Assembly: GCA_032622095.1 (NCBI GenBank)
Contig: CP136065.1
Span: 241,471,530 to 241,535,529 of the forward strand
DNA: 64,000 nucleotides
Direction: 5' to 3'
Source of the DNA: Siphonodentalium dalli
Taxonomy: Eukaryota; Mollusca; Scaphopoda; Gadilida; Siphonodentaliidae
The position numbers were made by a program, and so were the translations under genes. Positions 1 to 13,156 of this stretch are shown here, piece after piece. The first letter of the stretch is position 1, and each line of letters starts with the position of its first letter. The notes beneath the pieces were generated by a model. That model had not been told where the DNA came from and searched no databases. It was given only the letters and a program-made list of their open reading frames with translations.

Positions 1-1082
1 TCGTGTAATGACCGGCGTGCAGCTATACAGGAGACATACCCACCGGGCCTCATACCCGATGTGTTTTCGAGGTATGCGCACATTCCACCAACATTAATTT
101 CGAACGAGTGCGTATACGGCATACAATCTGAATGTCCTTCCTTTCTTGTCCGACCAAAACGATAAAAATGTACGCAAATTAGTGTAATTTTGCCATAATT
201 ATATACAAACACGAGTTCAGCTGTTGCGAAGCGCACGATGTAAATTATGTCTCAGTCCCCACGTGGACAAGTGCAACCAAATCCACCCTACTGCGGGGAA
301 GGTATCTTTGATTCTATTGTTAATGGACGGTGGCTTCTTTTTCCAATATTTAATAAATTATTAAAGAGTACCTGCGCGAAAATTAAATTTTTCAATCACC
401 GGCTGACTGCATTTTGACAAAGGAAAATTGTGTAAATGATCATTCTTTGTCGAAATTGATAGAAGAGTTTTCTCCCCTTTTAACAGATGGCGCTGTAGAG
501 ATCATTGTGAAGGATTGTCAATTGGACGTGTTAGAGGCTCGAGTTTCATTTACTTTGTAGCATTAAGAGTCTAATGCCGATAGGGGATCAAAGAGCCAAC
601 GCAAAAGGATGCTCCCCTGTGACCAGTATTCAATCCCTTTACAATATTAATCGCGGGTCCAAAGAAATTCAAAAATAGCCACGCGACCAACCAATTAGAC
701 ATCAAAGCGGTCTGAATGGACTTGTAATTAAACCCAACTTCAAAGGAGCCGACAGATAGGGCTATACGTTGGACCTACTGCGCCGTTACAGCTGCCCGGT
801 ATCAAAGGTGTCCGATCGTATTAATTTTAGAAGAATCTTTTGTAATTAATAACTGGAAATATTGCCAACACAAACGCAAATTAATGAGGATTTTGCTTTA
901 GCCTTTCATGCGGAGTCTGTGGGAGGCGGAACTATTGGTGGACATAATACGGTGCCATGCGTGTGCCGTGTATTAGCCACCTGGGACCTGGGATCCGATA
1001 CCGTCGGCTTTATAGCTCTTCCCGACGCAGTTGTCTCTCATTTGATCTCGATGACACGAAATAGCGCAAATTGCAACTCATA
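1..1082. other. No gene or repeat identified
   Basis: AT-rich with no convincing coding frame. A TTG-initiated frame at 862-1083 has no recognisable motif. Nothing else seen. Confidence 0.5.
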
Positions 1083-1910
1083 GTTCAGTCCCTTCGCTAC
1101 GCTGGTCTGACCACTGCCGTCACGTATACATAATGTTAAGCAGTTTTGGACATGTTTTGTATTGAAGACTTTTGTCGGTTGACTCGGTTACATTCATATG
1201 GAACTTGGCTGATCAAATCAGAATGAATTGTTACCCACAAAAGTCTCAGATAAAAACAATATTAGATTTAATACATGCTGTATGCCTGGTGGCAGCGGTC
1301 AATTCATCGTAACGAGGGGAGTGAATTTTGTCTTGCAGTTTGATCTAACCACTGCAGTCACGTACACAGAATATAACGAAATTCTACATACATATGTTAT
1401 TTTTGTCAGTTATACATACAATTCCATTTTTGTTTGATCCGGCCAATTTCCAAATGAATATTGACAATTCAGTCTCTCAGAACAATGTATTATATAATTC
1501 TGTATATACGTGATGGCAATCGGCAGACCAGCAATGTGAGGGCTGAAACCTGCATTGTAATTTGGAAATAGCAGTGACGTAGATGAATAGTTGCGGATTT
1601 TAAGTTGTGTTTTGTTTCGTGTCAATATATAGTGGCAAGCTCCATGCAGAGTTCAGTCCCCTATACGCAGGACTTACCGCTGCCACGGAATGTGAAGAAA
1701 TGTCGCATTTATTTATTTGAGATTTGTGTATTTCATTCTGCATTATTCTGAGACACACAACTGTCCATATTCGTTTGAAAATGGTCTAGATAAAGCAAGA
1801 ATGAATTTTAACTGACAAAACGCTTCAAATAAAAAATATTGGATTTAATTAAACAAAATACACGTGCCGGCAGCGTTCAGACATCGCTTAGCGAGGGGAC
1901 TGAACTCTGT
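1083..1910. repeat. Dispersed repeat in two inverted pairs
   Basis: GTTCAGTCCC...GACCACTGCCGTCACGTATA (1083-1220) and a related block at 1651-1800 alternate with reverse-complement blocks at about 1215-1345 and 1795-1910 (GCGAGGGGACTGAACTCTG). The same family occurs at 56,079-56,310 in Axin intron 4. The ORFs across it look like chance. Confidence 0.55.
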
Positions 1911-2447
1911 TTTGCAGCTTGATATAGTGGCTGCAATCGTGCAGACTTTTTGGGTATATCTACCACAAACGATCGGATTATACGGGCATCTGTTAATCCG
2001 GTAAAGTAATCCTGAATTTGCTGATTGGACCCTGCATGTATACTCAAGGGCTTGCATCGTTGGTTTGTATATGTACCAATGACACATTTTCGGTATTTCT
2101 GGAATGAGAAATAAGTTATGTAAATCGCATTAGATGAATTTGGTTGAATGCTTCGGTAAGTTAGTAACTCTGTTCCGATCTTTGGGCGGTAGTAGCCAGG
2201 TTCTGCCACACGTACGTCGAAAACCACCTGACTCACACGACCATTTCGCCTACACGTACACGGCTAACCCGTTTAGAAGTGTTAAGCCAAACGTGTAGAG
2301 TTAAGAAACGTCTAGGAAAGAGGAATAGTCCAATCTTCTGATAAGATCGTCTCCGGTGAGAACGCTATTTATGCAGTCGTACTACGGAATATAGGAGAAT
2401 AGAATGTGTCCGCGTGGAAAGATTATGTTTTGATTGATGTCAATTAA

Positions 2448-2838
2448 CCCTTTACCCAACAATCCGGCCAAAACCGGCCAAATAAAGCTTCAACAGCCTA
2501 AAATATCTTCGGTCTGTCTCAATAAAACCATACACATATGGATATCATTGGAACCGGCTCATTGACCACATTGTGATGGTTATAGTTATGCCCTGTGCCA
2601 ATACATTCTCTTATATATGCGAGTCGACCATAGGTCGCCTCGCATATATAAGAGAATGCATTGGCCTAAAAAAATTCTTTTTTAACACTTTTTAACATTT
2701 TTTCTTACATTCTTTAACAATTTTATAATTTTTAATGTGTTAAGCCAATGCATTCTCTTATATATGCGAGGCGACCTATGGTCGACTCGCATATATAAGA
2801 GAATGCATTGGCACAGGGCCCTCCTGTTGGGTAAAGGG
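2448..2838. mobile_element. piggyBac-type MITE copy 1 (TIR CCCTTTACCCAACA, TTAA target)
   Basis: Terminal inverted repeats CCCTTTACCCAACA / TGTTGGGTAAAGGG are flanked by TTAA on both sides (2444-2447, 2839-2842), the signature of piggyBac transposition. The interior holds two near-perfect 67-bp hairpins (2598-2664, 2745-2811), each CCAATGCATTCTCTTATATA... with a central GTCGACCATAGGTCGC-type turn. The second hairpin is the reverse complement of the first. No coding capacity. Confidence 0.9.
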
Positions 2839-3018
2839 TTAAACATATCGGCGGTCGAACTGTAGACACGCCGTGTGTCTCTGCCACTGGATTATTGTTT
2901 AGACGTTCAGCTTCACATTGGACCGATATCTCAAAACGTATAGCTTTGAGTTTTCACATGACTTTTCCAGCCAAGTGCATATCAATAGCAACATGAGAAG
3001 TATTATCTAATTTTAGTA

Positions 3019-3064
3019 TATGGCTCCAGCCAGGGAATTCCCTGGCTCCAGCCAGGGAATTCCC
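3019..3064. repeat. Tandem pair of a 22-bp palindromic unit
   Basis: GGCTCCAGCCAGGGAATTCC is repeated twice in tandem. Confidence 0.85.
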
Positions 3065-3104
3065 AAAATAAATATGACAACAATGCGATGCCCAGTCACC
3101 CTGA

Positions 3105-3593
3105 ATAAGCGAGATCGCTGAGTCGCGGTCGTATTGGATTCATCCCGCTCCTTTCCGTGGTTTCAGAGATTCATCCAGCCCCGGTTCCGTGGTTTTAGTG
3201 CTACCGTTCAAACTTCTCAATAGCATTTCCATATATGGAAGTCATTAATAATTCATGAATTCCATATATGGATGCTAATCCAGAACTTTGACCTTTGACC
3301 GATGGGTTGTGTATAATTTAGGAATCGGACCCGATGAGACTGAGAATCCCCGGAATAAGCCCTGTCACTAACTCGCGGCCACACTGGCTCCACCAGGTCC
3401 GCGGTTCTGTGGTTTTAGTGCTACATGTAAAAGTTTTGTCATGAATAATTAAAAAGCTCCATATATGGAATTGCTACGCCAAAACTTTGACCAGTAGCAC
3501 TAAAACCACGAAACCGGGGCTGGAAAAATCTCTGAAACCACGGAACGGAGCTGGATTAATCCAATGCAGCCACGACCCAGTAATCTCGCTTAT
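3105..3593. mobile_element. Foldback MITE with ATAAGCGAGAT ends, copy 1
   Basis: Left arm ATAAGCGAGATCGCTGAGTC and right arm ending CAGTAATCTCGCTTAT form inverted repeats of about 100 bp that include CCGTGGTTTTAGTGCTAC. A third partial arm (3340-3425) and several CCATATATGG palindromes lie inside. Confidence 0.75.
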
Positions 3594-4299
3594 CGGCCAT
3601 CTTGTACTCGCCACCAAGTGATTTCGCTTATTCTAGTTATGTTATATGTTTGATTTCGAAAAAAACAATGCACGAACAGCATATGCTATAATTAAGCTTA
3701 ATATGTCGTAATTTCGTAAAATAAAGGGAATGAGCCGACTCGAATGTGACAAGACGGCAAGACAGGCTTCTTCCAAAGAACCTCTGTTATTACGTTGACT
3801 CTGGTACTGCCAACTAATACAAAAGACTCAGTCGATCAAATTATTTATGATGCGGTATACGGCACTTTTTATTATTGTGTTTTCTTCTCTTTGATTCTAC
3901 TTGATCAAAGCTCTTCCAGTCAATTCCGATAGTGCCCCCATTATCACACCGGTCACAGACGGCAATCTCTGCCTTTAATTCAAGATAATTCAAAGGATTT
4001 CTTTGAGGCATTTCTCTCTATTCCCTTTTCAAAAAGTAAACAGTTGCCTTCATAAGAGATGACGAGCGTCCTATTACCTTTGATTACGCGCTTGTTACGG
4101 TGATTTATGGCTCTTAACGTGTGTCTTTATCGTACATCTCTCGTCGAGAAATCGCTTCGTGATTCTGATCTGTTGGCACTGAATTAGGAGTGGTACATTG
4201 CAATCGTGTTTATCTCTGGGTTCAGTGTAAACATATTTTATTCCAATCCTAATAATATATATAAACAATTGACATGAGCTCGGACAATAAGAAATATAA

Positions 4300-4445
4300 T
4301 AGTATACATAGATGGGTTTATTGGAAAGGTGATTAGACGACAAGCCCAAGGGATTATGTTTAGTTTGATCCCATTTTATTTCGCCTCTCCGTAAGTGGAG
4401 AGTGCATGGGGATCGGACGAAAACGACTGGAAATATTATGATGTT
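4300..4445. repeat. Dispersed repeat next to GA microsatellite, copy 1
   Basis: AATAGTATACATAGATGGGT...AAGTGGAGAGTG...GGATCGGACG...GGAAATATTA recurs at 14,970-15,105 and, shorter, at 23,865-23,980. Two of the three copies are followed by GA repeats, which looks like a SINE-like body with a simple-repeat tail. No tRNA-type promoter could be confirmed by eye. Confidence 0.6.
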
Positions 4446-4475
4446 AATAATGGTATAGAGAGAGGCGGGGGATGG

Positions 4476-4632
<157 letters not shown>

Positions 4633-5189
4633 AGAACACTGAGGGAAGCGACACAGTGCGGTAAGACTGCATAATGTGCATGCATCAGACGTAACGGGAG
4701 GGGTCTACCTCAAATATAGATACACATTTAATGAATTAGTGAGTTTTGGCGGGTATGCGGTGTTATTTGAATGTTGGATCAGAATTGGTAATATGCAATA
4801 TAATTCCATATCAGGGGAATCTTTTGGTTCTCGTGCTGTGCGTTCGTACCGTATCGAAAATTATTTTCTGTTCACGCAATCGTGTTTTCTATGGGTTTAG
4901 GCTGGTGATTGATAAACTTGGTTTGACTGGGACACAGCTTTGTGAAATGTACATGTAATAGTTATTTATTTAATATGTTTATGTTATACCTTAGTATAGG
5001 TCAGATTCAGCTACACGTATGTGTAACATGTAACGTTTGTTTCACTGCCAATGGAAGTCACGTGACTCACATGATCGTATATATATATATGGCCATAAAC
5101 CGTTTATAAGTTTTGTGTCCAACGTGTAGCATAATTATAAGAAACTTGTAGCAAATGGGAATAAACCAATCTGTGCAGACGGTGGGAGA

Positions 5190-5745
5190 AAATTATTTGT
5201 CTGTCTGTCTGTCCGTCCGTCCGTCCGTCCGTTAACATTGTTGGTTTCCGATCGATAACTCCAGTTTGGATTATTTGATATGAACCAAAGTTGGTATGTG
5301 TATTTCCCAGCTAAAGATACAGGCCAAGTTCGGATTTGGGTTCCGTCCAATTATGTTTACATGAGTTACGGCCTTTTTCGACTTAGAATTTGACCGTCTG
5401 TTAATATTTTTGGTTTCCGACCGATAACTCCAGTTTGGATTATTTTATCTGAACCAAAGTTGGTATGTGTATTTCCCAGCTAACGATACATGCCAAGTTC
5501 GAATATGGGTTCCGTCCAGTTATTTTAATGTGAGTTACAGCCCTTTTTCGATTTAGAATTTGACCAATTTCATAACATTTCGGTTTCCGACAGATAACTC
5601 CAGTTTTTATTATTTGATCTGAACCAAAGCTGGTATGTGTATTTCCCGGCTAAAACTACAGGCCAAGTTCGAATATAGGTTCTGTCTAATTATTTTCACA
5701 TGAGTTACAGCCATTTTTCGACTTACAATTTGACCGCATTTTGGC
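5190..5745. repeat. Three diverged 171-bp tandem units with a (GTCT/GTCC)n boundary
   Basis: GGTTTCCGACCGATAACTCC-like starts recur at about 5247, 5417 and 5585. Each unit has GAACCAAAGTTGGTATGTGT and GAGTTACAGCC. The left boundary is a run of GTCT then GTCC tetranucleotides (5198-5232). Confidence 0.85.
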
Positions 5746-6408
5746 ATTGAAATTTGGGGTATATCAGATATTCTTCAAATGTAAGCCCAAAGTATTATTT
5801 TATTTTGCGGTAGTACAATTTGAAATAGCGAAAGGGCGTATTTTGCCACGCCCTAGCGATGCTCTTGTTTATTATAATGGCATAATTCTACCTATTCATG
5901 ACAAAAGTTGTACTCCCCGCCCAAGATCACTGTCAAAATGGCTAGCAGAACTGGAAAAGACGACTATTGTTTTACTAATATCTGCTCGATCAAATGTGCC
6001 TATTTAGAACTGGTGGAACATTGTCGATGTCTTTTTCAGTTTGTATATGTTACCTCATCATATGAACATTGAAATTTGTCATTATATGAATACCAGACCA
6101 TTCCTAGCCATCAACAATATTTGATTTCAAAGAACGCGATATGAAATTTACTAAAAATCGCCATTGGGGTTCTATATACTCTCATCTGTGTGAGGGGAAG
6201 AAAATAATAAATGGACATGATATATGAGAGAAATCATTTCATAAGAATATTCTGTCTCAATTGCTTTTGTCACTTTGAGTCAATATGGCTGCCAAATATT
6301 TTAAACACTATTTAATCTATGAAAAATACAACAATAGAAATTACATAACGTTATTGACCGGATTCGACATCAAGTGTGGACTTATGTAAGTTGTTTCCGG
6401 GAATCAGA

Positions 6409-6925
6409 AAAAAGCGATAAATAGGACCCTATTTCAAAGATATGTAGAAAATTTCCCCCAAAGCGAATTTTGGATATATTGTTCCCAATATTCTTCCCGA
6501 CAAAATAACACCAACAACAGCTTGTTACCAATTTAATATAGGTTAACCTTAAAATCTGAGTCTCAACCCGAAAATTTCAATTTTCACAATTTTTTTGTTT
6601 TACATATTCCTGTCTTTCGACCCAAAAATCACGATTTTCCCACCCTGGGATTCATGGGGATTTTGGTTATGTTATCATATGGATATAGTCACATTCAAAC
6701 ACACCAAAAGACATTGCATAGTAATTTGTTCACGGTTGGGTTTTTCTTTCCATCAGATTGACTAGACTAAAAAAAAACGCCATAAATAGGACCCCATTTC
6801 AACGAGCTGTAGAAAATTTTCCCCAAAGCGGATTTGGGATATATTGTTCCTCTGATTCTGCCCGACAAAATGACAGCTTGTCACCAATTTGTTCTAGGTT
6901 CACCTCAAAATCGAGTCTCAACGAC
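6409..6925. repeat. Diverged direct repeat of about 150 bp
   Basis: GCGATAAATAGGACCCTATT (about 6412) and GCCATAAATAGGACCCCATT (about 6778) each begin a block containing GTAGAAAATTT, GGATATATTGTTCC and GAGTCTCAAC. Confidence 0.8.
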
Positions 6926-6996
6926 CAGACTATATAATTATGTGGTAACCACGCGTTCGACTTTGGAATACCACCATGTAAAGCTAAAAAGGTGGA

Positions 6997-7117
6997 AACA
7001 TTTAGAAAGGGATCATAGGATTGGATATCGCGCCTAAAACATTTAGAAAGGGATCATAGGATTGGATATCGCGCCTAAACATTTAGAAAGGGATCATAGG
7101 ATTGGATATCGCGCCTA
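6997..7117. repeat. Three perfect 40-bp tandem units
   Basis: AAACATTTAGAAAGGGATCA plus TAGGATTGGATATCGCGCCT, three times in tandem. The third copy is followed by an extra AAAC. Confidence 0.95.
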
Positions 7118-7676
7118 AACTGATGTTTTCTTTCCAGTTAATGACATATACTTGTAAACTGAGAGTAGCATAAAGCAGCCACATTATTATCGTGTATTTA
7201 GGTATGAATTTGAAGTGACATTGATTGACAGAAATTAAGTGTATATGTAATTATTAGATGTAATTATTATTTATCACTATACAGGGGGACTGTACACTAA
7301 ATATATTTATAGGACAATCTTCTATTTTATACTAGTCAACAGAATATATGCAACAAATGAATGAATTTGAGCCATGGATTAGTGCAAAATACACACATGT
7401 GCCCTATGATCGATGTAAACAACATGGTAATTATAATGGAAATGAGTTTATGATACGAATTGATACTTTCATATTTTATACAAATCCGATACATTTAAGA
7501 TATTACTACATTTAAACAATGGTTATGTGTGACTATTATATCTCTTATTGTGAATTATACAAATAACAATGACAGTGTCAATGACACTGTCGCTCAACTT
7601 GGATGGGGGGTAATTTCATGTGTTACAGTCAATTGAGCTATTAGGAATGCGGAAAGTTGAATTTTCTAAGTATAGG

Positions 7677-7772
7677 TTATAACCCGCTTGGGTATCTGTA
7701 CACAAAATATTGACCAAGGCGCGTTAGCTCCGCAGTCTGTATTTCTTGTACATATACCCAAGCGGGTTATAA
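7677..7772. repeat. Short element with 22-bp inverted ends
   Basis: GGTTATAACCCGCTTGGGTA and TACCCAAGCGGGTTATAAC form perfect inverted ends around a 50-bp GC-rich loop (ACCAAGGCGCGTTAGCTCCG). It may be a tiny MITE. Confidence 0.65.
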
Positions 7773-8753
7773 CATATTTATAAACCGATTCACACCCAGA
7801 GGAAAGGGGAATTGAGCCACATTCAATACGATGATACCTATCAATTACCATTCAATCAAAGGCTATTTGAATGGTTTGTGGTGTTACATATTTCCTGTTG
7901 AACAATTAGTCAAATTGTCGTTGACAATCGGATCACTTGCGTCAGCATTATTTATCAGCGTTGTAAAGCATTTTGACTCCGAATTTGAAAACGTTTTTAT
8001 ACTGACGACGTGTTTCTGGATAAAACAGATTCAATACCTTGTGATAAAAAACTGTTTCGGCTGTTAAGGTTATTTTTCGACTTGTTGTCATAATGGAATT
8101 ATCGTTCAGAACACAGGAGTCAATGTTCAGGAAGTGTTCGGACTCCAACGTGAAACTATTCCACATTGCATGAAGTTTGTGTGACGAAATATCACCGGCA
8201 TTCATGACAAAAGACTTAACCAAACCTGTATACATGTGTATATTGCCTGGATTTTCGCGTACATGCATGAAAATGTGAACAGTTTGTGGAATGTTCTCAT
8301 TCCAACCATCATTAAGTGATTATTGTGGATTATACATTGGATTTCGTACAGTTTGCTTCCAATCACCCCGCCCCTCCCGACAAAGCATACAATATTCAAT
8401 CGGTATAGTGTTGGGCCCCCACCCATGCAGACCCACCCATATGTATGACAAATCCTAGTGGTACCGGTGTGATCCGTGTTTTAAGTTCCCGAGTGACTGG
8501 TGCGTATCATTATCATGGCGTATTGTTCGAATTTCACACCTTCCGATCCGATCTCCATTCAGCTTACTATCCAATTAATGTCAATGTTTGAGCGATATTT
8601 AGCTCAAGTCTATATTTTGGCCCCGTCGAAATCCAGATTCATACAAGAAATATTGTTCATGAATTCGAAGCAATGTGATTGGCCGAGGGACGTGAACCGG
8701 TTTATAAGTAATACTATAGATTTCAACACGAAGAGATATATAAATATAAATTA

Positions 8754-9745
8754 AAATCCAATGTGGCTGCTGGCGGCCATGTTCCAATGAACATAAATCA
8801 TCTGGTGGCCAACCCGAAGATCAATAGGATAGGATAGTTTATTTACAATACACACGAATGACACAGTGGCAGTAATACATAATAAATTATAACAGTGTAT
8901 TGCCGGGGTAGCTTAGCCCTATCGGGCTGTCTTCCTGCTACCCTCAATATGAAGTTCGGTGACGATTGGATGATATATGTGGTCTGTAGAGTGTGACAAA
9001 TGATATAGTCGTACAAAGAGTAAAATCCAAGATGACTGCTAGTGGCCATGTTTAAAAAAAATATCGGAAAGTCCAATGACTCCCATCTAGTGGTCATTCC
9101 GAAGACCCGTATGAATTTTAGTGATGGTCGGACAAGTGATGTCGTGTGTATAGGGTGTGCCAAAGGATTTACTCATACAAAGAGTAACATCCAAGATGGC
9201 CGCTAGCGGCCATGTTTTTCAAAGAAATTCGGACAAACAAGTGATGGCTCCCATCTAGTGGTCACTGGCAATATCCATATATATGAAGTTCGGTGACGAT
9301 CGGATGAGGTCACACCGAAGATCATATGAAGTTTGAAGTGGTTTGTAGGGTGTGCCAAAGGATTTTTGTCATTCAAAGAGTAAAACCCAAGATGGCTGCC
9401 GGCGGCCATATTTTTCGTCGAATTGTTTTTCTTCAAATTCGATAGCTCCCATCTAGAAGTTATTCTAAACATGCCTGTAAATTTTCAAAGACAATTCTCT
9501 ACCAAATGCGGGCTGCAGGGTGTGCCGATGGATTCAAATTTGAAATCCAAGATGGCTGCTGCTGGCCATATTTTTTTAACGAATTTCGGTAAAAACAAAA
9601 AAATAGGAGGCTCCAATCTAGAGATCACCCCAAAAGATCCATATGAAGTTTGGTGACGATCGGATGAGATATGCGACCTGCATGGTGTACTAATTGCAAT
9701 TGTTGAGGGACGGACAGACAGACCAACAATATGGTGTTAGGGGGC
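8754..9745. repeat. About five diverged 160-200-bp tandem units ending in (GGAC/AGAC)n
   Basis: AATCCAAGATGGCTGC...GGCCAT marks unit starts at about 8754, 9026, 9186, 9383 and 9543. Units contain CTCCCATCTAG and GAAGTTCGGTGACGATCGGA. The array ends in GGACGGACAGACAGACCAAC. An inverted fragment of this family is inserted at 28.80-29.17 kb. Confidence 0.85.
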
Positions 9746-10319
9746 TATAACCTATAGTGTTAACGAGCTTACGTTTGTCCATTGTCCATATTAATAGGTT
9801 TTCAAAAATTGCACCAACACAAGAGGTTTAAGATCTAATTTGAATATTTATATTAGCATATCACATATCCAACATATATATATAGTATCTCTGTAAACTC
9901 TATTATTAGTTAATACGGCATTCGGCCGAAAGGCTCACGATATTAGGCTCATAAACCCAAATAGCCCCCTAAACCATGCATAAACCAAAGTCCGAACCAC
10001 ATAAACCCCTTTCGTTGGCACGGACGCACGTCTCCACGCACGGACGGACGTCCCGACGAACGACAACACATGGCTATAGCTCAAACTTGACTTTGTCAAG
10101 TTGAGCTAAACATGGACACATTACAAGAAACAAAGTGAAGAGATATAACAATTATATTTGTATCAGCTTTGGTGCCCCATCACCTCCCCATTCATGACAC
10201 GAACCGCGCAACTTTTGACATATTTGAAGCACGTCCATCAGACTCCTGATAGCATGGAGATGATTATACATGTATAAGTTTGGTGGTAATCGTCAACTAA
10301 ACAAATTCTTATCAAATAT

Positions 10320-12425
10320 AGTGCCCCCTCCAATCAGAAACGTGGCGACAGGGGGGGGGGGGTTGATTTTCAAACAATTTATTGTGGGGGGGGGGAATTA
10401 ATTGTTTTTGGACCAATATTTGCATATTTTCCTATTTTTGGTCAAAATTTTGGACTGAAATGGTCATCAGTTGGGAATTTTCCAACCTTATGGGGGTGAC
10501 AGTTTGGAAATTTCCAACACTTGGAAAGCTTGTGTCCTGGTCCCTCCCCCGTGGCCAGGCAAAAACTGCTAGTTAAATTAAGAAAACAATATTGTCATAC
10601 ATTTGGTTAACATTGTCATTGGAATTGTCACCAGTTGGAAATTTTCTAACCTAAGGGGGTGTGCCAGGTTTGAAATTTCCAACTCTAGGAAGGCTTGAGG
10701 CTAGTCTAGATGCTAGGATTTTGCGATTTTCTTGTTCAGATTTCAAAATTGTCCCACACCGGGCCGAACCATGGTGTGTCATTGTCCCTCCCCCGTGGCC
10801 ACTACAAAACTGCTAATTAGTTTAAGAAAATAATCAACAATTTTACTACATTTGGTCAAACTTGTGGACTGAAATGGTCATCAATTGGATAATTTTCCAA
10901 CCCGAACAACCATGATCAGGCGGTGTATCCAGGTCTCTTGCCCGTAGCCATGTGCATTTGTCTGCAGTTGGACCACTAGATGTTAGGATTTATGCAATTT
11001 TTCAGGTTAAAATATCTGATTGTTGTCATATCGGGAATATAGAACCATGGTTAATTTAGGATATTAGGTCTGAGCACTGATGTGCAAGGGGGGGGGGTGC
11101 AAATGGAATTATGCAAAACTTGTGTTTGGTCTAATTCTGATTCAAGGGGGTGCAGTTGCAATTCCCCCCGATATACACCCCCAACGGAGACCCTCTAGCC
11201 ACGTCCCTGTCTCCAATCTCTCACCCAAACGGCATCAATTTGGCGTCGTTAAATCACACGATTAGATTCCTCGTATCCTGGAAAAGAATATGTAGCAATT
11301 TGGTGGAAATCGGCGCTAAAAATATATTTTTTTTAATCAATTTTGGCGCCCGTCTCCCCCTCCGTGCACCCCTGACTCGAACGGCAGCATATCACGGAGA
11401 TGATTATATGTGTATATGTTTTGTGGAAATCAGCAACAAAATATCTCATCATTTTTGCTGCCCTCCCCCTTTTCTGCCCTGACACCAAAGCGTCACTTTA
11501 TAAAAAAAATTAACCCACACCATTATCGTCCCAATAAAAATATACCCCTGTTAGACATATTTGGTGCTTCTAGGTGGTCCCCCGTGAAGTTATATAGAAC
11601 ACAGACAGACATTCGCAAATATATAGTCACAAATCATCATTTACCCACACGATTTGATTCCTCGTATAGCATTTGAGAAGAACGTGTATGTATTCCCCTC
11701 CCTAGCCCTAAAGCAAGCGACGCCACATTTGACATCTTTAAACCACACAATTAGACTCATTATGAAGATGGCTATATAAAATTGGTGTAAATCGGTCAAA
11801 CGGCATCAATTTGGCGTATTTAAACCACATGATTAGATTCCTCGTATGACGGAGAAGAATATTATATATCATTTGGTGGAAATCGGCGCTAATTTTTTTC
11901 ATTCATGATATCTTAGAGAAGATTATGTATAAGTTTGGTGGTAATCGGCGATTAAACAAATTCTTAACTAATTAGGTCCCCCCCCCCCCCACATCTCTCA
12001 CCCAAACGGCACTAATTTGGCGTCTTTAAATCACACGATTAAATTCCGTGTATCGTTGGGAAGAATGTGGGAAGAATTAATTTGGTGGAAATCGGCGCTA
12101 AAAATACGTTGATCAATTTTCCTGTCCCCTCCCCTTCCGTGCACCCTTGACTCGAACGGCACCACTTTGACATCTTTAAACAGCACCATTATATTCCTCA
12201 TAGCATGGCGATCATTATGCAGAAGTTCAGTGGAAATCGGAGACAATTTGTATTCTGCCCCTCCCCCTTTTCTGCCCCTGACAACAACAGCGTCACTGTA
12301 GAAAATTATAATCCGCACCATTATCTTCATCGGAAAAGGTTACCCATGAGAGACCCCTCTTGTGCCATCTAGATGGTCCCACGTGAATTTCAAAAGAACA
12401 CAGACAGACAGACAGACATATTCGC
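10320..12425. repeat. 2.1-kb zone of diverged tandem modules ending in (ACAG)n
   Basis: Early units (10,380-10,930) share GTCATCAGTTGGGAATTTTC and CCCTCCCCCGTGGCCA. Later units (11,140-12,330) share CACCCAAACGGCATCAATTT, CACACGATTAGATTCCTCGT and GGTGGAAATCGGCGCTAA. G and C homopolymers are frequent. The zone ends GAACACAGACAGACAGACAG at 12,396-12,418. The ORFs are fragmentary and repeat-derived. Confidence 0.75.
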
Positions 12426-13156
12426 AACAATAGATAAAGATGTGCGACAACACTTATGATTTAGCATGTGACATTTTCATGCACTTCGCATGTCGAGCAG
12501 AGAAAAATAATCAGGCAATATCTCCATAATTAATTACATGCAAATTGCCACAGGATGTTCACGGTGAGGTCAAATTGGTCTTTAGAGACAACACGTGCTA
12601 ATATATTCAAACAAATGGCCTGACAAATGGGCAGAGAAGAATTTCTAATACTTAGTCATCCTGGGGTCATCGTCATATTAAGACAAGTGGTTAAGTCAAG
12701 TGTGATTATATATGATTTACTGGCCGGTGCATATTCGGAGTTCACTATACTGTTGTACATGACAGAAACCATCCCCAAGAATGCCATTTATGTTCCGAGA
12801 TAGAATAGAATAACTTTAACATGTAAAGATACTTCATAACTCAACGTACTATTGCTGACGGGGTCATTATCGCCACTTTTTGTGTGTGTTGCATGTGTAT
12901 ACACAGCTTTGTGAAAAGGTGGTTTGACTCTGGTCAAAGAAGAAAATGAGTGGGTGAAGTTAAGTCCTGTGGTCTGGGGAGCAGGGGTACACTATCAGAT
13001 CCCAGACTATTATATTTGTGTTTCGTCGCCGTTGCGTGAACTTTTGACCTCTGATGACGTCATCAATGAAAACGTCATAGTTTTTGTGCAACATGTGGAT
13101 AGAGTATTCAAATACGTACAAAATGGCACATCACCTGTTAAAATCCAATAATAATG

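Noticed and set aside
4300-4445. tRNA-derived SINE head
   Set aside because: The dispersed repeat has a simple-repeat tail, but I could not see convincing A-box and B-box promoter motifs, so it is listed only as a repeat.
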